Assembly (NCBI GenBank): GCA_016717725.1
Contig: JADKFA010000016.1
Location: forward strand, 1 to 64,000
Length of the DNA stretch: 64,000 nucleotides
Origin: Bacteroidota bacterium
Lineage (GTDB): Bacteria; Bacteroidota; Bacteroidia; AKYH767-A; OLB10
Direction of reading: 5' to 3'
Part shown: piece after piece, positions 30,221 to 38,989 of the stretch
Layout: every line of letters begins with the position of its first letter
Numbering within the stretch: the first letter of the stretch is position 1
Notes under the pieces: generated by a model
Databases searched by the model: none
Told to the model about the DNA's origin: nothing
The model's input: only the letters and a program-made list of their open reading frames with translations
Program-made: the position numbers and the translations under genes

Positions 30221-33200
30221 ATGAGATTAAAATCACTCGAAATTAAAGGCTTTAAAAGCTTTGGAGATAAAGTTATTATTCACTTTGATGAAGGCGTCAC
30301 GTCGATTGTAGGTCCGAATGGATCTGGAAAATCGAATGTTGTTGATTCCATCCGCTGGGTATTAGGCGAACAAAAAACACGTCTACTCCGCAGTGAAAAA
30401 ATGGAAAACATTATTTTCAACGGAACAAAAAATCGGAAACCCGCTAACTTAGCAGAGGTAAGTATGTCTTTTGATAATAACAAAGGAATTTTACCTACTG
30501 AATATTCAACAGTTACTATTACTCGTCGACTTTATCGCTCTGGAGAATCAGAGTATTTATTGAATGGAGTTACGTGTCGATTAAAAGACATTAACGATTT
30601 GTTTTTAGATACGGGTATTGGTCCCGATTCGTATGCCATCATCGAATTAAATATGGTGGATGATATTTTAAAGGATCGAAATAATACCATCAAAACATTA
30701 TTAGAAGAAGCTGCCGGAATTTCAAAATATAAAATTAGAAAACGTCAAACTTTTCAAAAATTAGAAGAAACTGACGCGGATTTAAATCGCGTTAATGATT
30801 TACTTTTCGAAATTGAAAAAAGTTTAAAGCAATTAGAAAGTCAAGCTAAGAAAACCGATCGCTATTATCGTTTAAGAGAGGAATATCGTACCTTAAGTAC
30901 GCAACTTGCACTTTACAGTATTCGCCATCATAGCAAAGCGATGGTGGATTTACAACAGCGCGAAAAAGATCAACATCAATCCAAATCCGAACTACATGAG
31001 AACTTAGAAAAGCTTGAAGTGAAAATTCAAGAAATGAAAGTTCAATCGCTGGAAAAGGAAAAGCAATATCAAGCTGTTCAAAAAGCGTTGAATGAAAAAT
31101 TGTTGGAAATTACGCGTTTTGAAAACGAAGAAAAATCGCGAAGTCAGAAGTTGAATTTTTTAGTAGAAAAGCAAAAGCAACTTCAAGATCAAAATGAGCA
31201 AGACGACAAATCGTTAATTGAAATACAAGCTCAGCTTGAAGAATTGCAAAGTGAAAAAATTCGCGAAGAAGAACATCTCAAACAGCTTGAAGAAAGTGTA
31301 GCTCGTCAACGTGAAGAATCGGATCAGAGCAAGAAAAACTATGAAGCTTCTCAAATAAGTATCCGTGAATTAAATCAGCAGACGTACCAGTTACGTACCA
31401 TGATAAATGAGTACGAAACAAAGCAGGCTGTAAATCACACCCGATATAATTCTATTCTTGAAGAAGCAAAACGTTCTACTGAACAACAAGCTGAATTGAT
31501 TTCAAAATTAGAATCTTTGGAAAAAGAAATTCAACAACTACTTCCATCCAAAGAAGAAGCCGATGAACAGTTGCGAAAACAAAAGCAACATAAAATTGAA
31601 AACGAAGAAAATTTAAAACTTTCGGAAACGCGCTTAAAAGAATTAAATCAAATTTTACAAGCAGAATCTAGAAAGTTAGATGCGCGTCATAACGAATACC
31701 AACTCACCAAAAATTTGTTGGAGCAGATGGAAGGTTATCCCGAATCGATTCGCTACTTGAAAAAGAATCACGATCGTTTTAAGCAAGCTCCACTATTGAG
31801 TGAAATTATTGTTTGTGAAGAAGGGTATAAAGTAGCTGTTGAAAATTTCCTCGACCCTTATTTAAATCATTTTGTGGTGGACACCATGCAAGATGCATGG
31901 GCTGCACTTCAAACGTTAAATGAATCGGCAAAAGGAAGAGCACATTTCTTTGTGTTGGAATCATTGCAGAAATTCCAAAAGCCATCGCAACAAATTTTAG
32001 AAGGCTGCACCAATGCGTTATCCACTATTGAATCCAATGCAAAATACGATTCACTTTTTCAATTTCTATTAGGTCATGTTCAAATACTGGATAAAGATCG
32101 TTCACTGCATGATTATCCTATTATAGATGATCAAACCTCGGTGATCATTTCACAAAGTGGAAATTTCCTTCGACAGAAATATACTATTGGTGGTGGATCT
32201 ATTGGACTATTTGATGGAAAGCGAACTGGCAAATTCAGAAACCTAGAAAAATTAGCGGAAGAGTTAAAACAGCAAGAACTCATCATTGAACAATATCGTG
32301 ATCAAGTAAAACATGCAGAGCAAGAGTTGGCTGATTTAAAGGTTGTCATTCAGCAAACACAACAAGCCATCAGCACTCAGGAGAATGAATTTGTTCGATT
32401 AAACGGGCAAGTGAACACGATCCAAAGCAATCGTGATTTTGTAAATAATAATATTTCTCAGCTCAAACGAAATAGCGATCGTTTAGAAGAAGATGCGAAT
32501 ACGATTAAAAGATTACTCGATGAAGAAGCTAATAATCCTGAATTCTCTCCTGTAATTTTAAAAGAACGCTTAGAGAATTTTGTACAGCAACTTAATTTGC
32601 AACAAGAGCAAACCGTTCAGTTGCAGCATGAGTCGAATGAGAAGTCGCAATTGTTTAATCAACAAAACATCGTTTTACTTCAACAACAAAACAGAATTCA
32701 GAATATTATTCGTGATGTAGGCTATAAAACTAATCAATCGGATACACTTCGAAAAAATAAGGAGCAATACGCACTTGATTTAGAAAATGTAAAAACGCAA
32801 ACCGATTCATTGATTGGCGGACTCGAAAATAACAGCGAAGCTTTCCAGTTGATGTTGCAAGAGAAAATAAATTTTGAAGAAGCGCATAAAGAGACAGAAG
32901 TGGAATATACGAGTGCTCGAAACCAAATTGAAGCAGAAGAAAAACGCTTACATGATCTTCGAAGAACGAAGGACAATGCCGACTCTCAACTACAGTTGGT
33001 TCACGACGAATTAAATGAACTTAAACTACAGATGCATTCTTTGAAAGAGCGTTTAAATATAGAGTTCAACATAGACATCCAAGAATTATCTGAGCAAGAG
33101 CCGGATCCTAATTTCAACGAAGAAGAAATGCGTCCTCGTGCGGAGCAATTACGTAAACGTGTTGGAGAATTTGGCCCTATCAATCCGATGGCGCTTGAGC

Positions 33201-33778
33201 AATACAAAGAAATTAAAGAGCGATATGATTTCATCATTGCTGAAAAAACGGATTTATTGAATGCGAAAGAGGCTCTTCTAAAAACCATCAATGAAATTGA
33301 TGAGACAGCAAGAACCGTATTTATGGATGCGTTTACACAAGTAAGAACAAATTTCATTCGAGTATTCCGTTCCTTATTTACCGATGATGATAATTGTGAT
33401 TTAGTATTAGCAGATCCCAGCAATCCATTGGAATGTGATATACAAATTATCGCTCAGCCAAAAGGAAAAAAACCATTGAGTATTCATCAATTATCTGGTG
33501 GAGAAAAAACACTTACCGCAACGGCTCTCCTCTTTGGAATTTACTTATTAAAGCCAGCTCCATTCTGTATCTTCGATGAGGTTGATGCTCCATTAGATGA
33601 TAATAATATCGACAAGTTCAATAATATCATCAAGACCTTCAGTGAAGAATCACAATTCATTATTATCACTCATAATAAGAAGACGATGGCTGCGACCGAC
33701 ATTATGTACGGTATTACGATGGCTGAACCGGGTGTGACGACAGTTGTTCCAGTAGATATGCGCGAATACGCGGATTAA
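30221..33778 (+). CDS. smc: Chromosome partition protein SMC
   Basis: SMC is the ATPase of the bacterial condensin complex with ScpA and ScpB. All parts are present in 1185 residues: Walker A GPNGSGKS (residues 32-39) in the N-terminal head, long coiled coils (about 170-500 and 680-1000), the hinge between them (about 510-670, with Gly-rich GGGSIGLFDG), the ABC signature LSGGEK (1091-1096) and Walker B FCIFDEVDAP (about 1115-1124), with the switch His near IITHNKKTM. The frame is clean over 3.5 kb. Confidence 0.96.
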   Translation: MRLKSLEIKGFKSFGDKVIIHFDEGVTSIVGPNGSGKSNVVDSIRWVLGEQKTRLLRSEKMENIIFNGTKNRKPANLAEVSMSFDNNKGILPTEYSTVTITRRLYRSGESEYLLNGVTCRLKDINDLFLDTGIGPDSYAIIELNMVDDILKDRNNTIKTLLEEAAGISKYKIRKRQTFQKLEETDADLNRVNDLLFEIEKSLKQLESQAKKTDRYYRLREEYRTLSTQLALYSIRHHSKAMVDLQQREKDQHQSKSELHENLEKLEVKIQEMKVQSLEKEKQYQAVQKALNEKLLEITRFENEEKSRSQKLNFLVEKQKQLQDQNEQDDKSLIEIQAQLEELQSEKIREEEHLKQLEESVARQREESDQSKKNYEASQISIRELNQQTYQLRTMINEYETKQAVNHTRYNSILEEAKRSTEQQAELISKLESLEKEIQQLLPSKEEADEQLRKQKQHKIENEENLKLSETRLKELNQILQAESRKLDARHNEYQLTKNLLEQMEGYPESIRYLKKNHDRFKQAPLLSEIIVCEEGYKVAVENFLDPYLNHFVVDTMQDAWAALQTLNESAKGRAHFFVLESLQKFQKPSQQILEGCTNALSTIESNAKYDSLFQFLLGHVQILDKDRSLHDYPIIDDQTSVIISQSGNFLRQKYTIGGGSIGLFDGKRTGKFRNLEKLAEELKQQELIIEQYRDQVKHAEQELADLKVVIQQTQQAISTQENEFVRLNGQVNTIQSNRDFVNNNISQLKRNSDRLEEDANTIKRLLDEEANNPEFSPVILKERLENFVQQLNLQQEQTVQLQHESNEKSQLFNQQNIVLLQQQNRIQNIIRDVGYKTNQSDTLRKNKEQYALDLENVKTQTDSLIGGLENNSEAFQLMLQEKINFEEAHKETEVEYTSARNQIEAEEKRLHDLRRTKDNADSQLQLVHDELNELKLQMHSLKERLNIEFNIDIQELSEQEPDPNFNEEEMRPRAEQLRKRVGEFGPINPMALEQYKEIKERYDFIIAEKTDLLNAKEALLKTINEIDETARTVFMDAFTQVRTNFIRVFRSLFTDDDNCDLVLADPSNPLECDIQIIAQPKGKKPLSIHQLSGGEKTLTATALLFGIYLLKPAPFCIFDEVDAPLDDNNIDKFNNIIKTFSEESQFIIITHNKKTMAATDIMYGITMAEPGVTTVVPVDMREYAD

Positions 33779-33885
33779 TAATTAAGTCCCGATAGCTATC
33801 GGATAGGCGTCAAGCTAAAATTAAAGGTTTAGCAACAATTTTGAAGTTGGTTTTGATCTCGAAGTCTCGCGACTAACATCCAATT

Positions 33886-33915
33886 TGTAGAGACGCCATT
33901 AATGGCGTCTCTACA
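33886..33915. repeat. Perfect 30-base palindrome
   Basis: TGTAGAGACGCCATT is followed directly by its exact reverse complement, with no loop. It lies inside the MITE-like element and would form a cruciform. It has no T tract, so it is not a typical terminator. Confidence 0.8.
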
Positions 33916-33944
33916 GAATTCACCCCCCCTTAATAGAGCCCGCC

Positions 33945-33979
33945 TTCCATAAAATTGGATGAAATCCAATTTTATGGAA
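33945..33979. repeat. Perfect 16-base-pair hairpin
   Basis: TTCCATAAAATTGGAT (33945-33960) pairs exactly with 33964-33979 around the loop GAA. It sits inside the MITE-like element after smc. No T run follows. Confidence 0.75.
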
Positions 33980-34186
33980 TTAAAAAACCAATCAATAATT
34001 TATTTTAGATGCATGACAAGGCAAATATTTATTAAAGAAAACTATAATTTTTAAGAGTGAAAAGGCTGTTAATTTTTCCTAAAAAATTACTTCTTAGCCT
34101 GACGCCTATGCGATAGCTATCGGGATAAGAATTAAAAAACCCAATGGCTTTCAACTAAAAGATATTGAGTTTTTTAATACCCTAGA

Positions 34187-34215
34187 TTAAGCAATAGAAA
34201 AAATCTATTGCTTAA
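34187..34215. repeat. Perfect 12-base-pair hairpin
   Basis: TTAAGCAATAGA (34187-34198) pairs with TCTATTGCTTAA (34204-34215) around AAAAA. It directly abuts the first of the two 38-base repeats. Confidence 0.7.
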
Positions 34216-34318
34216 CTGATGTAGAAATCGCGAAATGCGATTACACATCAGGAAGATCGACATATGAGTGACCAAAATCACTGATGTAGAAATCGCGAAA
34301 TGCGATTACACATCAGGA
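34216..34318. repeat. Two identical 38-base hairpin repeats, 27-base spacer
   Basis: The same 38 bases occur at 34216-34253 and 34281-34318. Each copy folds on itself: CTGATGT with ACATCAG outside and AATCGC with GCGATT inside, closed by a GAAAT loop. The repeats are too palindromic and too few for a CRISPR array, and no cas gene is near. Confidence 0.8.
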
Positions 34319-34356
34319 TAAATGCAGAAAAAAATATTGTTTTTTTCTGCATTTAT
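34318..34356. terminator. Bidirectional intrinsic terminator
   Basis: A perfect 17-base-pair stem (34318-34334 with 34340-34356) ends in A7 on one side and T7 on the other around the loop TATTG. It overlaps the stop codon of the minus-strand gene at 34353 and would terminate it. Confidence 0.75.
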
Positions 34357-34655
34357 TTATTTTCTGGACGTCTACGTGGAAAAATTTTACGCCACAAAGA
34401 AGTTTTTTTGTCAAATGAATCGACGTGCTTATAGCGACGTTTATTTTTCTTCCAACGCTTCTTTGTTTCTTTCGCTTGAATTTTTGCATGGCGCTTCTTC
34501 CCTATCTCTACCGCCTTTCTTTGTTTTTTAATTTGCTCTTGCTTCGCTTTTTCTGCTTGCTTCTGTTTCTTTTTTGCACTGGCATCGGTCTGTGTGAATG
34601 CCACAGCAAATGGAATTAGAAGTAAAAGAAGGAGAAGTTTGAGTTTTTTCATCAA
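34353..34655 (-). CDS. Small secreted very basic protein
   Basis: The 100-residue protein has a clear signal peptide (KKLKLLLLLLLIPFAVAFTQ, residues about 3-22) followed by an extremely basic mature part with many Lys and Arg (for example KKKQKQAEKAKQ and RRWKKN-like runs). It would be exported to the periplasm or surface, and the charge suggests binding to nucleic acid or anionic polymer. A -7 box (TACTTTTG) lies just upstream at 34666-34673. The family is not recognised. Confidence 0.65.
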   Translation of the reverse strand: MMKKLKLLLLLLLIPFAVAFTQTDASAKKKQKQAEKAKQEQIKKQRKAVEIGKKRHAKIQAKETKKRWKKNKRRYKHVDSFDKKTSLWRKIFPRRRPENK

Positions 34656-34665
34656 TAGGATAACG

Positions 34666-34673
34666 CAAAAGTA
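34666..34673 (-). promoter_or_regulatory. Bacteroidota -7 promoter box
   Basis: TACTTTTG on the minus strand is an exact TAnnTTTG match directly before the basic secreted protein. The -33 TTG is not clear, and the box leaves only a very short leader. Confidence 0.35.
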
Positions 34674-34698
34674 AAAGAATCATATGTATAAAAACTAA

Positions 34699-34726
34699 AA
34701 AACCCTGCCTTCTATGACAGGGTTTT
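34699..34726 (-). terminator. Intrinsic terminator
   Basis: AAAACCCTG (34699-34707) pairs with CAGGGTTTT (34718-34726). On the minus strand the stem is followed by a T run, 25 bases after the stop of the 34751 gene. It separates that gene from the basic protein gene. Confidence 0.85.
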
Positions 34727-34750
34727 CAAAGATATTGGTAGAAAGAGACC

Positions 34751-35161
34751 TTATCGTGCTTGAGGCGCACCAGGTACTCGGAATTTCGCTGTATTTTGTT
34801 GTCCATTGATAGTATAACTCACAGAATACATATAAATTGGATAATCCAAATTATAGTCAACTGTAAAACTACCATCGATCAATGGAATTTCTGTTTGTGT
34901 TACTTTCTTAGTTGTTTCAATGGCAATAATGGTAATGTCGGCAGTGGCAGGAGCTTCCGTTAAAGCGCTTCCATCGGATGTGCATGGAAAAAATTTCAAA
35001 GTAGTTCCGTTCGTTACTACTTCGAAGTTTACTTGTTCTTCACCACCCATAATGTAACCACCACGTTTGCCCTTAGCAACACCGTCGGTAGATTGAGCGT
35101 TAAGTCCCATAGGAACTATAAATATAAGACTGAGAATAAGGGTAAATAAGTGCTTTTTCAT
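34751..35161 (-). CDS. Secreted hypothetical protein, 136 aa
   Basis: A typical signal peptide (KKHLFTLILSLIFIVPMGLNAQ, cleaved after Ala-Gln) precedes about 114 beta-rich residues with a repeated strand-turn pattern and one Cys. It looks like a small periplasmic or surface beta-sandwich. It has one of the best promoters in the window (35185-35216) and its own terminator, so it is a single-gene unit. The function is unknown. Confidence 0.7.
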   Translation of the reverse strand: MKKHLFTLILSLIFIVPMGLNAQSTDGVAKGKRGGYIMGGEEQVNFEVVTNGTTLKFFPCTSDGSALTEAPATADITIIAIETTKKVTQTEIPLIDGSFTVDYNLDYPIYMYSVSYTINGQQNTAKFRVPGAPQAR

Positions 35162-35184
35162 GATGTTGGTTTCTTTTTGCAGTT

Positions 35185-35216
35185 CAAATATATAAATAAT
35201 TCTACTAAAAATACAA
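35185..35216 (-). promoter_or_regulatory. Bacteroidota promoter, near-perfect
   Basis: On the minus strand TTG (35216-35214) and TATATTTG (35192-35185) are 21 bases apart. Both match the consensus. The leader to the ATG at 35161 is about 17 bases. Confidence 0.65.
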
Positions 35217-35235
35217 ATACTTATCTTAGCAGACC

Positions 35236-35676
35236 ATGAAAAATTACGTGAAAGGCCATCTTTGTTGGGTTATCCTCGTTGGAATACTGACTATTAGCCC
35301 ATCCTGCAAGAAAAACAAAGACCAGATTCCGAATGTGGCTGTTGATGAATACATCAACCTAAACCTACCTGATTACATTAACTTAAACGCCATAAACAAC
35401 TGGGTATATTATAATTACGCTGGAAACAAGGGAATTATTATCATTCGAACCTCCCCAACTGAGTTCAATGCTTACGAGCGAACATGCACTTATGATCCAT
35501 CCGTCTCATCAGCTTATGTCAAAGGAATTCCAAATGATATCTTTTGTGTGGATTCTACTTGTGGAAGCAAATTCAGCTTAATTGATGGGTCGGTGGTTAC
35601 TGGACCTGCGTCTCAACCATTGTTACAATATAACACATCATTGATGTCGAATAATATTTTACACATTTACAACTAG
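35236..35676 (+). CDS. Rieske-like lipoprotein without the histidine ligands
   Basis: The 146-residue protein has a lipoprotein signal (ILTISPSC, Cys near residue 24). The C-terminal part reads like a Rieske iron-sulfur domain: box 1 is YERTCTYDP, and box 2 is STCGSKFSLIDGSVVTGPAS with the usual phenylalanine, Asp-Gly and Gly-Pro-Ala pattern. In a true Rieske centre the boxes are CxH and CxxH; here Tyr and Cys stand where His is expected, so a [2Fe-2S] cluster of Rieske type is unlikely. Cys pairing in a disulfide is more likely. The role at the membrane surface is unknown. Confidence 0.65.
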   Translation: MKNYVKGHLCWVILVGILTISPSCKKNKDQIPNVAVDEYINLNLPDYINLNAINNWVYYNYAGNKGIIIIRTSPTEFNAYERTCTYDPSVSSAYVKGIPNDIFCVDSTCGSKFSLIDGSVVTGPASQPLLQYNTSLMSNNILHIYN

Positions 35677-35912
35677 TTTTTAAAAATTATAAAGTAATCG
35701 ATAGAGTAAAGTTCATTTGAAGTTCAATTGCAAAAAATTTATCAAAAAATTGCAATACTAGCTATCGTGACAAAGAGTTTTCGCTGACGACATACACCGC
35801 TAAATTTTATCGCAAAGCCCGAAGCGTACAGTTGTAATGAATAAAAAACAATACTAAAAAATTGAATTGGTTTATTCTTTTCCATTAACCCTCTCAAAAA
35901 AATCCAATGCAT

Positions 35913-35943
35913 AAAAAAAGGCCCTTCTTTCGAAAGGCCTTTT
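35913..35943 (-). terminator. Intrinsic terminator of ahcY
   Basis: On the minus strand AAAAGGCCTTTC pairs with the sequence following the loop GAAA (12 base pairs, one G-U) and leads straight into a run of seven T. It lies 18 bases after the ahcY stop. Confidence 0.88.
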
Positions 35944-35960
35944 CAGTTTATGATTACATC

Positions 35961-37277
35961 TTAGTAACGGTAAGTATCCGACTTATACGGACCAGCAACA
36001 GTTACACCAATATACTTCGCTTGCTCAGGAGTTAACTCTTCAATTTCAACACCCACTTTTGATAAGTGTAAACGAGCTACTTTCTCATCTAAATGTTTAG
36101 GTAAAGTATACACCTCATTTTTATATTTACCAGTGTTTGTCCATAATTCCAACTGAGCCAAAGTTTGGTTCGTGAAAGAATTAGACATTACAAAGCTTGG
36201 ATGCCCCATGGCACATCCTAAGTTTACTAAGCGACCTTCGGCAAGGATAATAATATCTTTTCCGTCGATTGTGTATTTGTCCACTTGAGGTTTGATGGTT
36301 TCTTTAGTATGACCATAGTTCTTGTTCAACCAAGCCATATCGATTTCATTATCGAAGTGACCGATATTACAAACTACTGCATTATGTTTCATGGCACGGA
36401 AATGAGCTTCAGAAATGATATTATAGTTTCCAGTTGCTGTAACCACGATATCGGCTTCTTTCACTGCATTGATCATCTTCTTCACTTCATAACCTTCCAT
36501 TGCTGCTTGTAATGCGCAGATGGGATCAATTTCTGTGACGATGGTACGAACTTTAGCATCTTTCAACGACTCAGCAGAACCTTTACCAACATCACCAAAA
36601 CCAGCTACAACAGCAACCTTTCCAGCAAGCATTAAGTCAGTAGCACGACGCAAAGCATCCACTAAAGACTCACGACAACCATACTTATTATCGAACTTCG
36701 ACTTGGTAACAGAATCGTTGATGTTGATAGCAGGTAGCGCTAATGTTCCGTTTTTCATACGCTCATAAAGACGATGAACACCCGTAGTTGTCTCTTCAGA
36801 AATCCCTTTGATACCAGCAATCAACTCTGGGAAACGATCCAATACCATATTGGTTAAATCACCACCATCATCTAAAATCATATTTAATGGTTGACGTTCT
36901 TCACCGAAAAATAAAGTTTGTTCTATACACCAATCAAATTCCTCTTCATTCATCCCTTTCCAAGCATAAACAGAGATTCCAGCAGCAGCAATAGCAGCAG
37001 CAGCGTGATCTTGTGTCGAGAAAATATTACAAGAAGACCAAGTTACCTCAGCTCCTAATTCAACTAATGTTTCGATTAAAACAGCGGTTTGAATAGTCAT
37101 GTGAAGGCAACCTGCAATACGTGCATTCTTCAATGGTTTCTTAGTTCCGTATTCTTCACGAAGAGCCATTAATCCTGGCATTTCGGCCTCGGCAAGTTTA
37201 ATTTCTTTGCGGCCCCATTCAGCTAAAGACATATCTTTAACTTTGTACTTAACATACTGTGCTGTTTGCGTCTTCAT
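35961..37277 (-). CDS. ahcY: S-adenosylhomocysteinase
   Basis: This enzyme splits S-adenosylhomocysteine into adenosine and homocysteine and so keeps methylation going. The 438-residue protein has substrate-binding motifs such as GCLHMT and SSCNIFSTQDHAAAA, the catalytic region around NINDSVTKSKFDN, the NAD-binding Rossmann loop VAGFGDVGKGSA (about residue 225) and the typical C-terminal YKSDTYRY. I chose the ATG at 37277, because an exact promoter lies at 37298-37327; a longer open frame begins upstream of that promoter box. It stands alone, divergent from the phosphopantetheinyl transferase gene. Confidence 0.96.
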   Translation of the reverse strand: MKTQTAQYVKYKVKDMSLAEWGRKEIKLAEAEMPGLMALREEYGTKKPLKNARIAGCLHMTIQTAVLIETLVELGAEVTWSSCNIFSTQDHAAAAIAAAGISVYAWKGMNEEEFDWCIEQTLFFGEERQPLNMILDDGGDLTNMVLDRFPELIAGIKGISEETTTGVHRLYERMKNGTLALPAININDSVTKSKFDNKYGCRESLVDALRRATDLMLAGKVAVVAGFGDVGKGSAESLKDAKVRTIVTEIDPICALQAAMEGYEVKKMINAVKEADIVVTATGNYNIISEAHFRAMKHNAVVCNIGHFDNEIDMAWLNKNYGHTKETIKPQVDKYTIDGKDIIILAEGRLVNLGCAMGHPSFVMSNSFTNQTLAQLELWTNTGKYKNEVYTLPKHLDEKVARLHLSKVGVEIEELTPEQAKYIGVTVAGPYKSDTYRY

Positions 37278-37297
37278 AATTTGTTTGAAATTTTGTG

Positions 37298-37327
37298 CAA
37301 AGGTACTGTTATCCACTTAAGAAACAA
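37298..37327 (-). promoter_or_regulatory. Bacteroidota promoter of ahcY
   Basis: On the minus strand TTG (37327-37325) and TACCTTTG (37305-37298) are 19 bases apart, both exact. The start site would fall near 37291, 14 bases before the ATG. This decides the ahcY start. Confidence 0.75.
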
Positions 37328-37356
37328 TACCATTAATTGTTAGAATATTAGATCCT

Positions 37357-38001
37357 ATGCCTTTGTACTTCAACTCTCTTCAGACACCGGGTGCCCGAAT
37401 TTGGGTTTGGCATTTAAGTGAAACGGAAAACACACTCAAAAAGTTCATTTCTGAAGAAGATTTTATTCCTATTTCCAACCATTATCCTCATCCACAAAGA
37501 AGGCTTCAAAAGATCGCTATTAGTATACTTCTACATCATTTAGGTGACGGTCAAATAGTTAACTTGTTGTATAATGATGAAGGAAAACCTTTTCCTCAAG
37601 AGATTCCAGGGCATATTTCAATTTCTCATTCTAAAAATTACGTTGGTTTACTTTATCATCCCTTAATTTCTTGTGGGTTAGATTTGGAAGAAGTGGATGA
37701 GAGAGTATTAAGAATTGGCCCTCGATTTATTAATGATCAGGAATATAATTGGATTGACAAGGACAATTTAATGCGGGATTCGGGATTAATTTGGAGTGTG
37801 AAAGAATGTTTGTTTAAAAATATTGGAGGGGGTGGAATTTTATTTAAAGAACATTTAAAAGTTGAACCACCTCTTTTAGTTTCAATTCATAACGGAGCTG
37901 GTAAGGCTAGTTATGATGGACCAATGGGTAAAAAAATGTTTAAATATCAATATGAATATTTGGATGGAGTACTTATGGTTCATACTATTGCAATTGAGTA
38001 A
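37357..38001 (+). CDS. 4'-phosphopantetheinyl transferase superfamily protein
   Basis: Such enzymes load the phosphopantetheine arm from CoA onto acyl or peptidyl carrier proteins. Motifs are ISHSKNYVG (residues about 88-96), CGLDLEEVDERV with the Mg-binding Asp and Glu (about 107-118), and the catalytic WSVKECLFK (about 148-156). It is 214 residues long, as expected for the Sfp-like group. It precedes the GGGP synthase gene by about 48 bases on the same strand. Which carrier protein it serves is not visible. Confidence 0.85.
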   Translation: MPLYFNSLQTPGARIWVWHLSETENTLKKFISEEDFIPISNHYPHPQRRLQKIAISILLHHLGDGQIVNLLYNDEGKPFPQEIPGHISISHSKNYVGLLYHPLISCGLDLEEVDERVLRIGPRFINDQEYNWIDKDNLMRDSGLIWSVKECLFKNIGGGGILFKEHLKVEPPLLVSIHNGAGKASYDGPMGKKMFKYQYEYLDGVLMVHTIAIE

Positions 38002-38049
38002 TTCAATAATTAAGGTGATTGAGTAATTGACTACAAATAAAAACGAATT

Positions 38050-38787
38050 ATGATTTATCAGAAAATTGTAGAAGCAAAACATGAAGGCCGTCGATTACTC
38101 GCCGTTTTAATTGATCCTGACAAAGCACAAAGTAAACATCTCGACAAATTATGTTCTAACTGTAATGAAGTGGGAGTCGATTTTTATTTTGTGGGCGGGA
38201 GTTTAATTACGACGGGTGATTTAGCGCATACCATTCAATCCATCAAGAAAAGAAGTGATATTCCCATTGTCATTTTTCCAGGTAATCATCAGCAAGTAGA
38301 TGAATATGCAGATGCTATTTTGTTGCTTTCATTAATTTCAGGAAGAAATCCCGATTTACTCATTGGACAACATGTGATGGCTGCGCAACGCTTAAAGGCT
38401 GCTGAAATAGAAATTATTCCAACCGGCTATTTGTTAATTGACGGAGGCAACATGACAGCGGTACAATATGTAAGTGGCACTGCTCCTATTCCCGTTGGCA
38501 AAACGGATATTGCTGCATACACGGCTCTAGCTGGAGAACAGCTTGGATTAAAATTAATTTTTGCTGAAGCAGGTTCGGGTGCAAAAAATTCAGTGCCTGT
38601 AGAGATGATTAAAGCCATCAAAAGAGAAATAAATATTCCGCTAATTGTTGGTGGAGGTGTTCGCTCCGTAGAAAATGCGGAAGAACTATATGCAGCTGGT
38701 GTAGACGTGGTGGTAGTAGGAAATAGTTTAGAGCAAAATCCTGATCTTATTTTTGAAATTGCAGCGAGTAGAAATAAATTAAGTTAG
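38050..38787 (+). CDS. Geranylgeranylglyceryl/heptaprenylglyceryl phosphate synthase
   Basis: A PcrB/GGGPS-family TIM barrel of 245 residues joins a polyprenyl diphosphate to glycerol 1-phosphate in ether-type lipid formation. Family motifs are VLIDPDKA (about residues 19-26), FFVGGSL-like YFVGGSL (47-53), the phosphate grip EAGSGAKN (about 173-180) and GGGVRSVENAEEL plus VVVGNS near the C terminus. Bacteroidota commonly carry this group II enzyme. It follows the phosphopantetheinyl transferase in the same direction, perhaps as one transcript. Confidence 0.9.
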   Translation: MIYQKIVEAKHEGRRLLAVLIDPDKAQSKHLDKLCSNCNEVGVDFYFVGGSLITTGDLAHTIQSIKKRSDIPIVIFPGNHQQVDEYADAILLLSLISGRNPDLLIGQHVMAAQRLKAAEIEIIPTGYLLIDGGNMTAVQYVSGTAPIPVGKTDIAAYTALAGEQLGLKLIFAEAGSGAKNSVPVEMIKAIKREINIPLIVGGGVRSVENAEELYAAGVDVVVVGNSLEQNPDLIFEIAASRNKLS

Positions 38788-38791
38788 ATCT

Positions 38792-38977
38792 TTAATATCG
38801 AACCAAGATAGGATTATTGATGGGTTCAGCATTAGATTTATTGATAATAACTGGGACAACAAGGAAGTTTGTTTGCTCAACTCGTACGATAGAACGGTAC
38901 AGTGGAGTCCAGCAACTGAAATTTATAAGCTAATAGAATCCGCATCAATAATAGATTGGATTACATTTAACCAATAG
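38792..38977 (+). pseudogene. Possible gene remnant without a start codon
   Basis: One frame downstream of the GGGP synthase stays open for about 60 codons to the TAG at 38975-38977, with a protein-like pattern rich in Trp, Ile and Asp (for example NNWDNKEVCLLNSYDRTVQW). I see no ATG, GTG or TTG that would start it. It could be the tail of a lost gene. It may also be chance. Confidence 0.25.
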
Positions 38978-38989
38978 AAAAGTATAATA

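Larger units (their letters stand above)
33787..34125. mobile_element. MITE-like element with 32-base terminal inverted repeats
   Basis: The left end (33787-33818) and right end (34094-34125) are near-identical in inverted orientation, with two mismatches. Both ends contain TCCCGATAGCTATCG, the same palindrome seen in the tRNA-Gly fragment array. The 339-base interval encodes no protein and holds two further perfect hairpins. That is the form of a miniature inverted-repeat element. No target duplication is obvious. Confidence 0.55.

Noticed and set aside
34216..34318. Two-repeat CRISPR
   Set aside because: Only two repeats, each a complete hairpin, and no cas genes nearby. The region is full of other hairpins.
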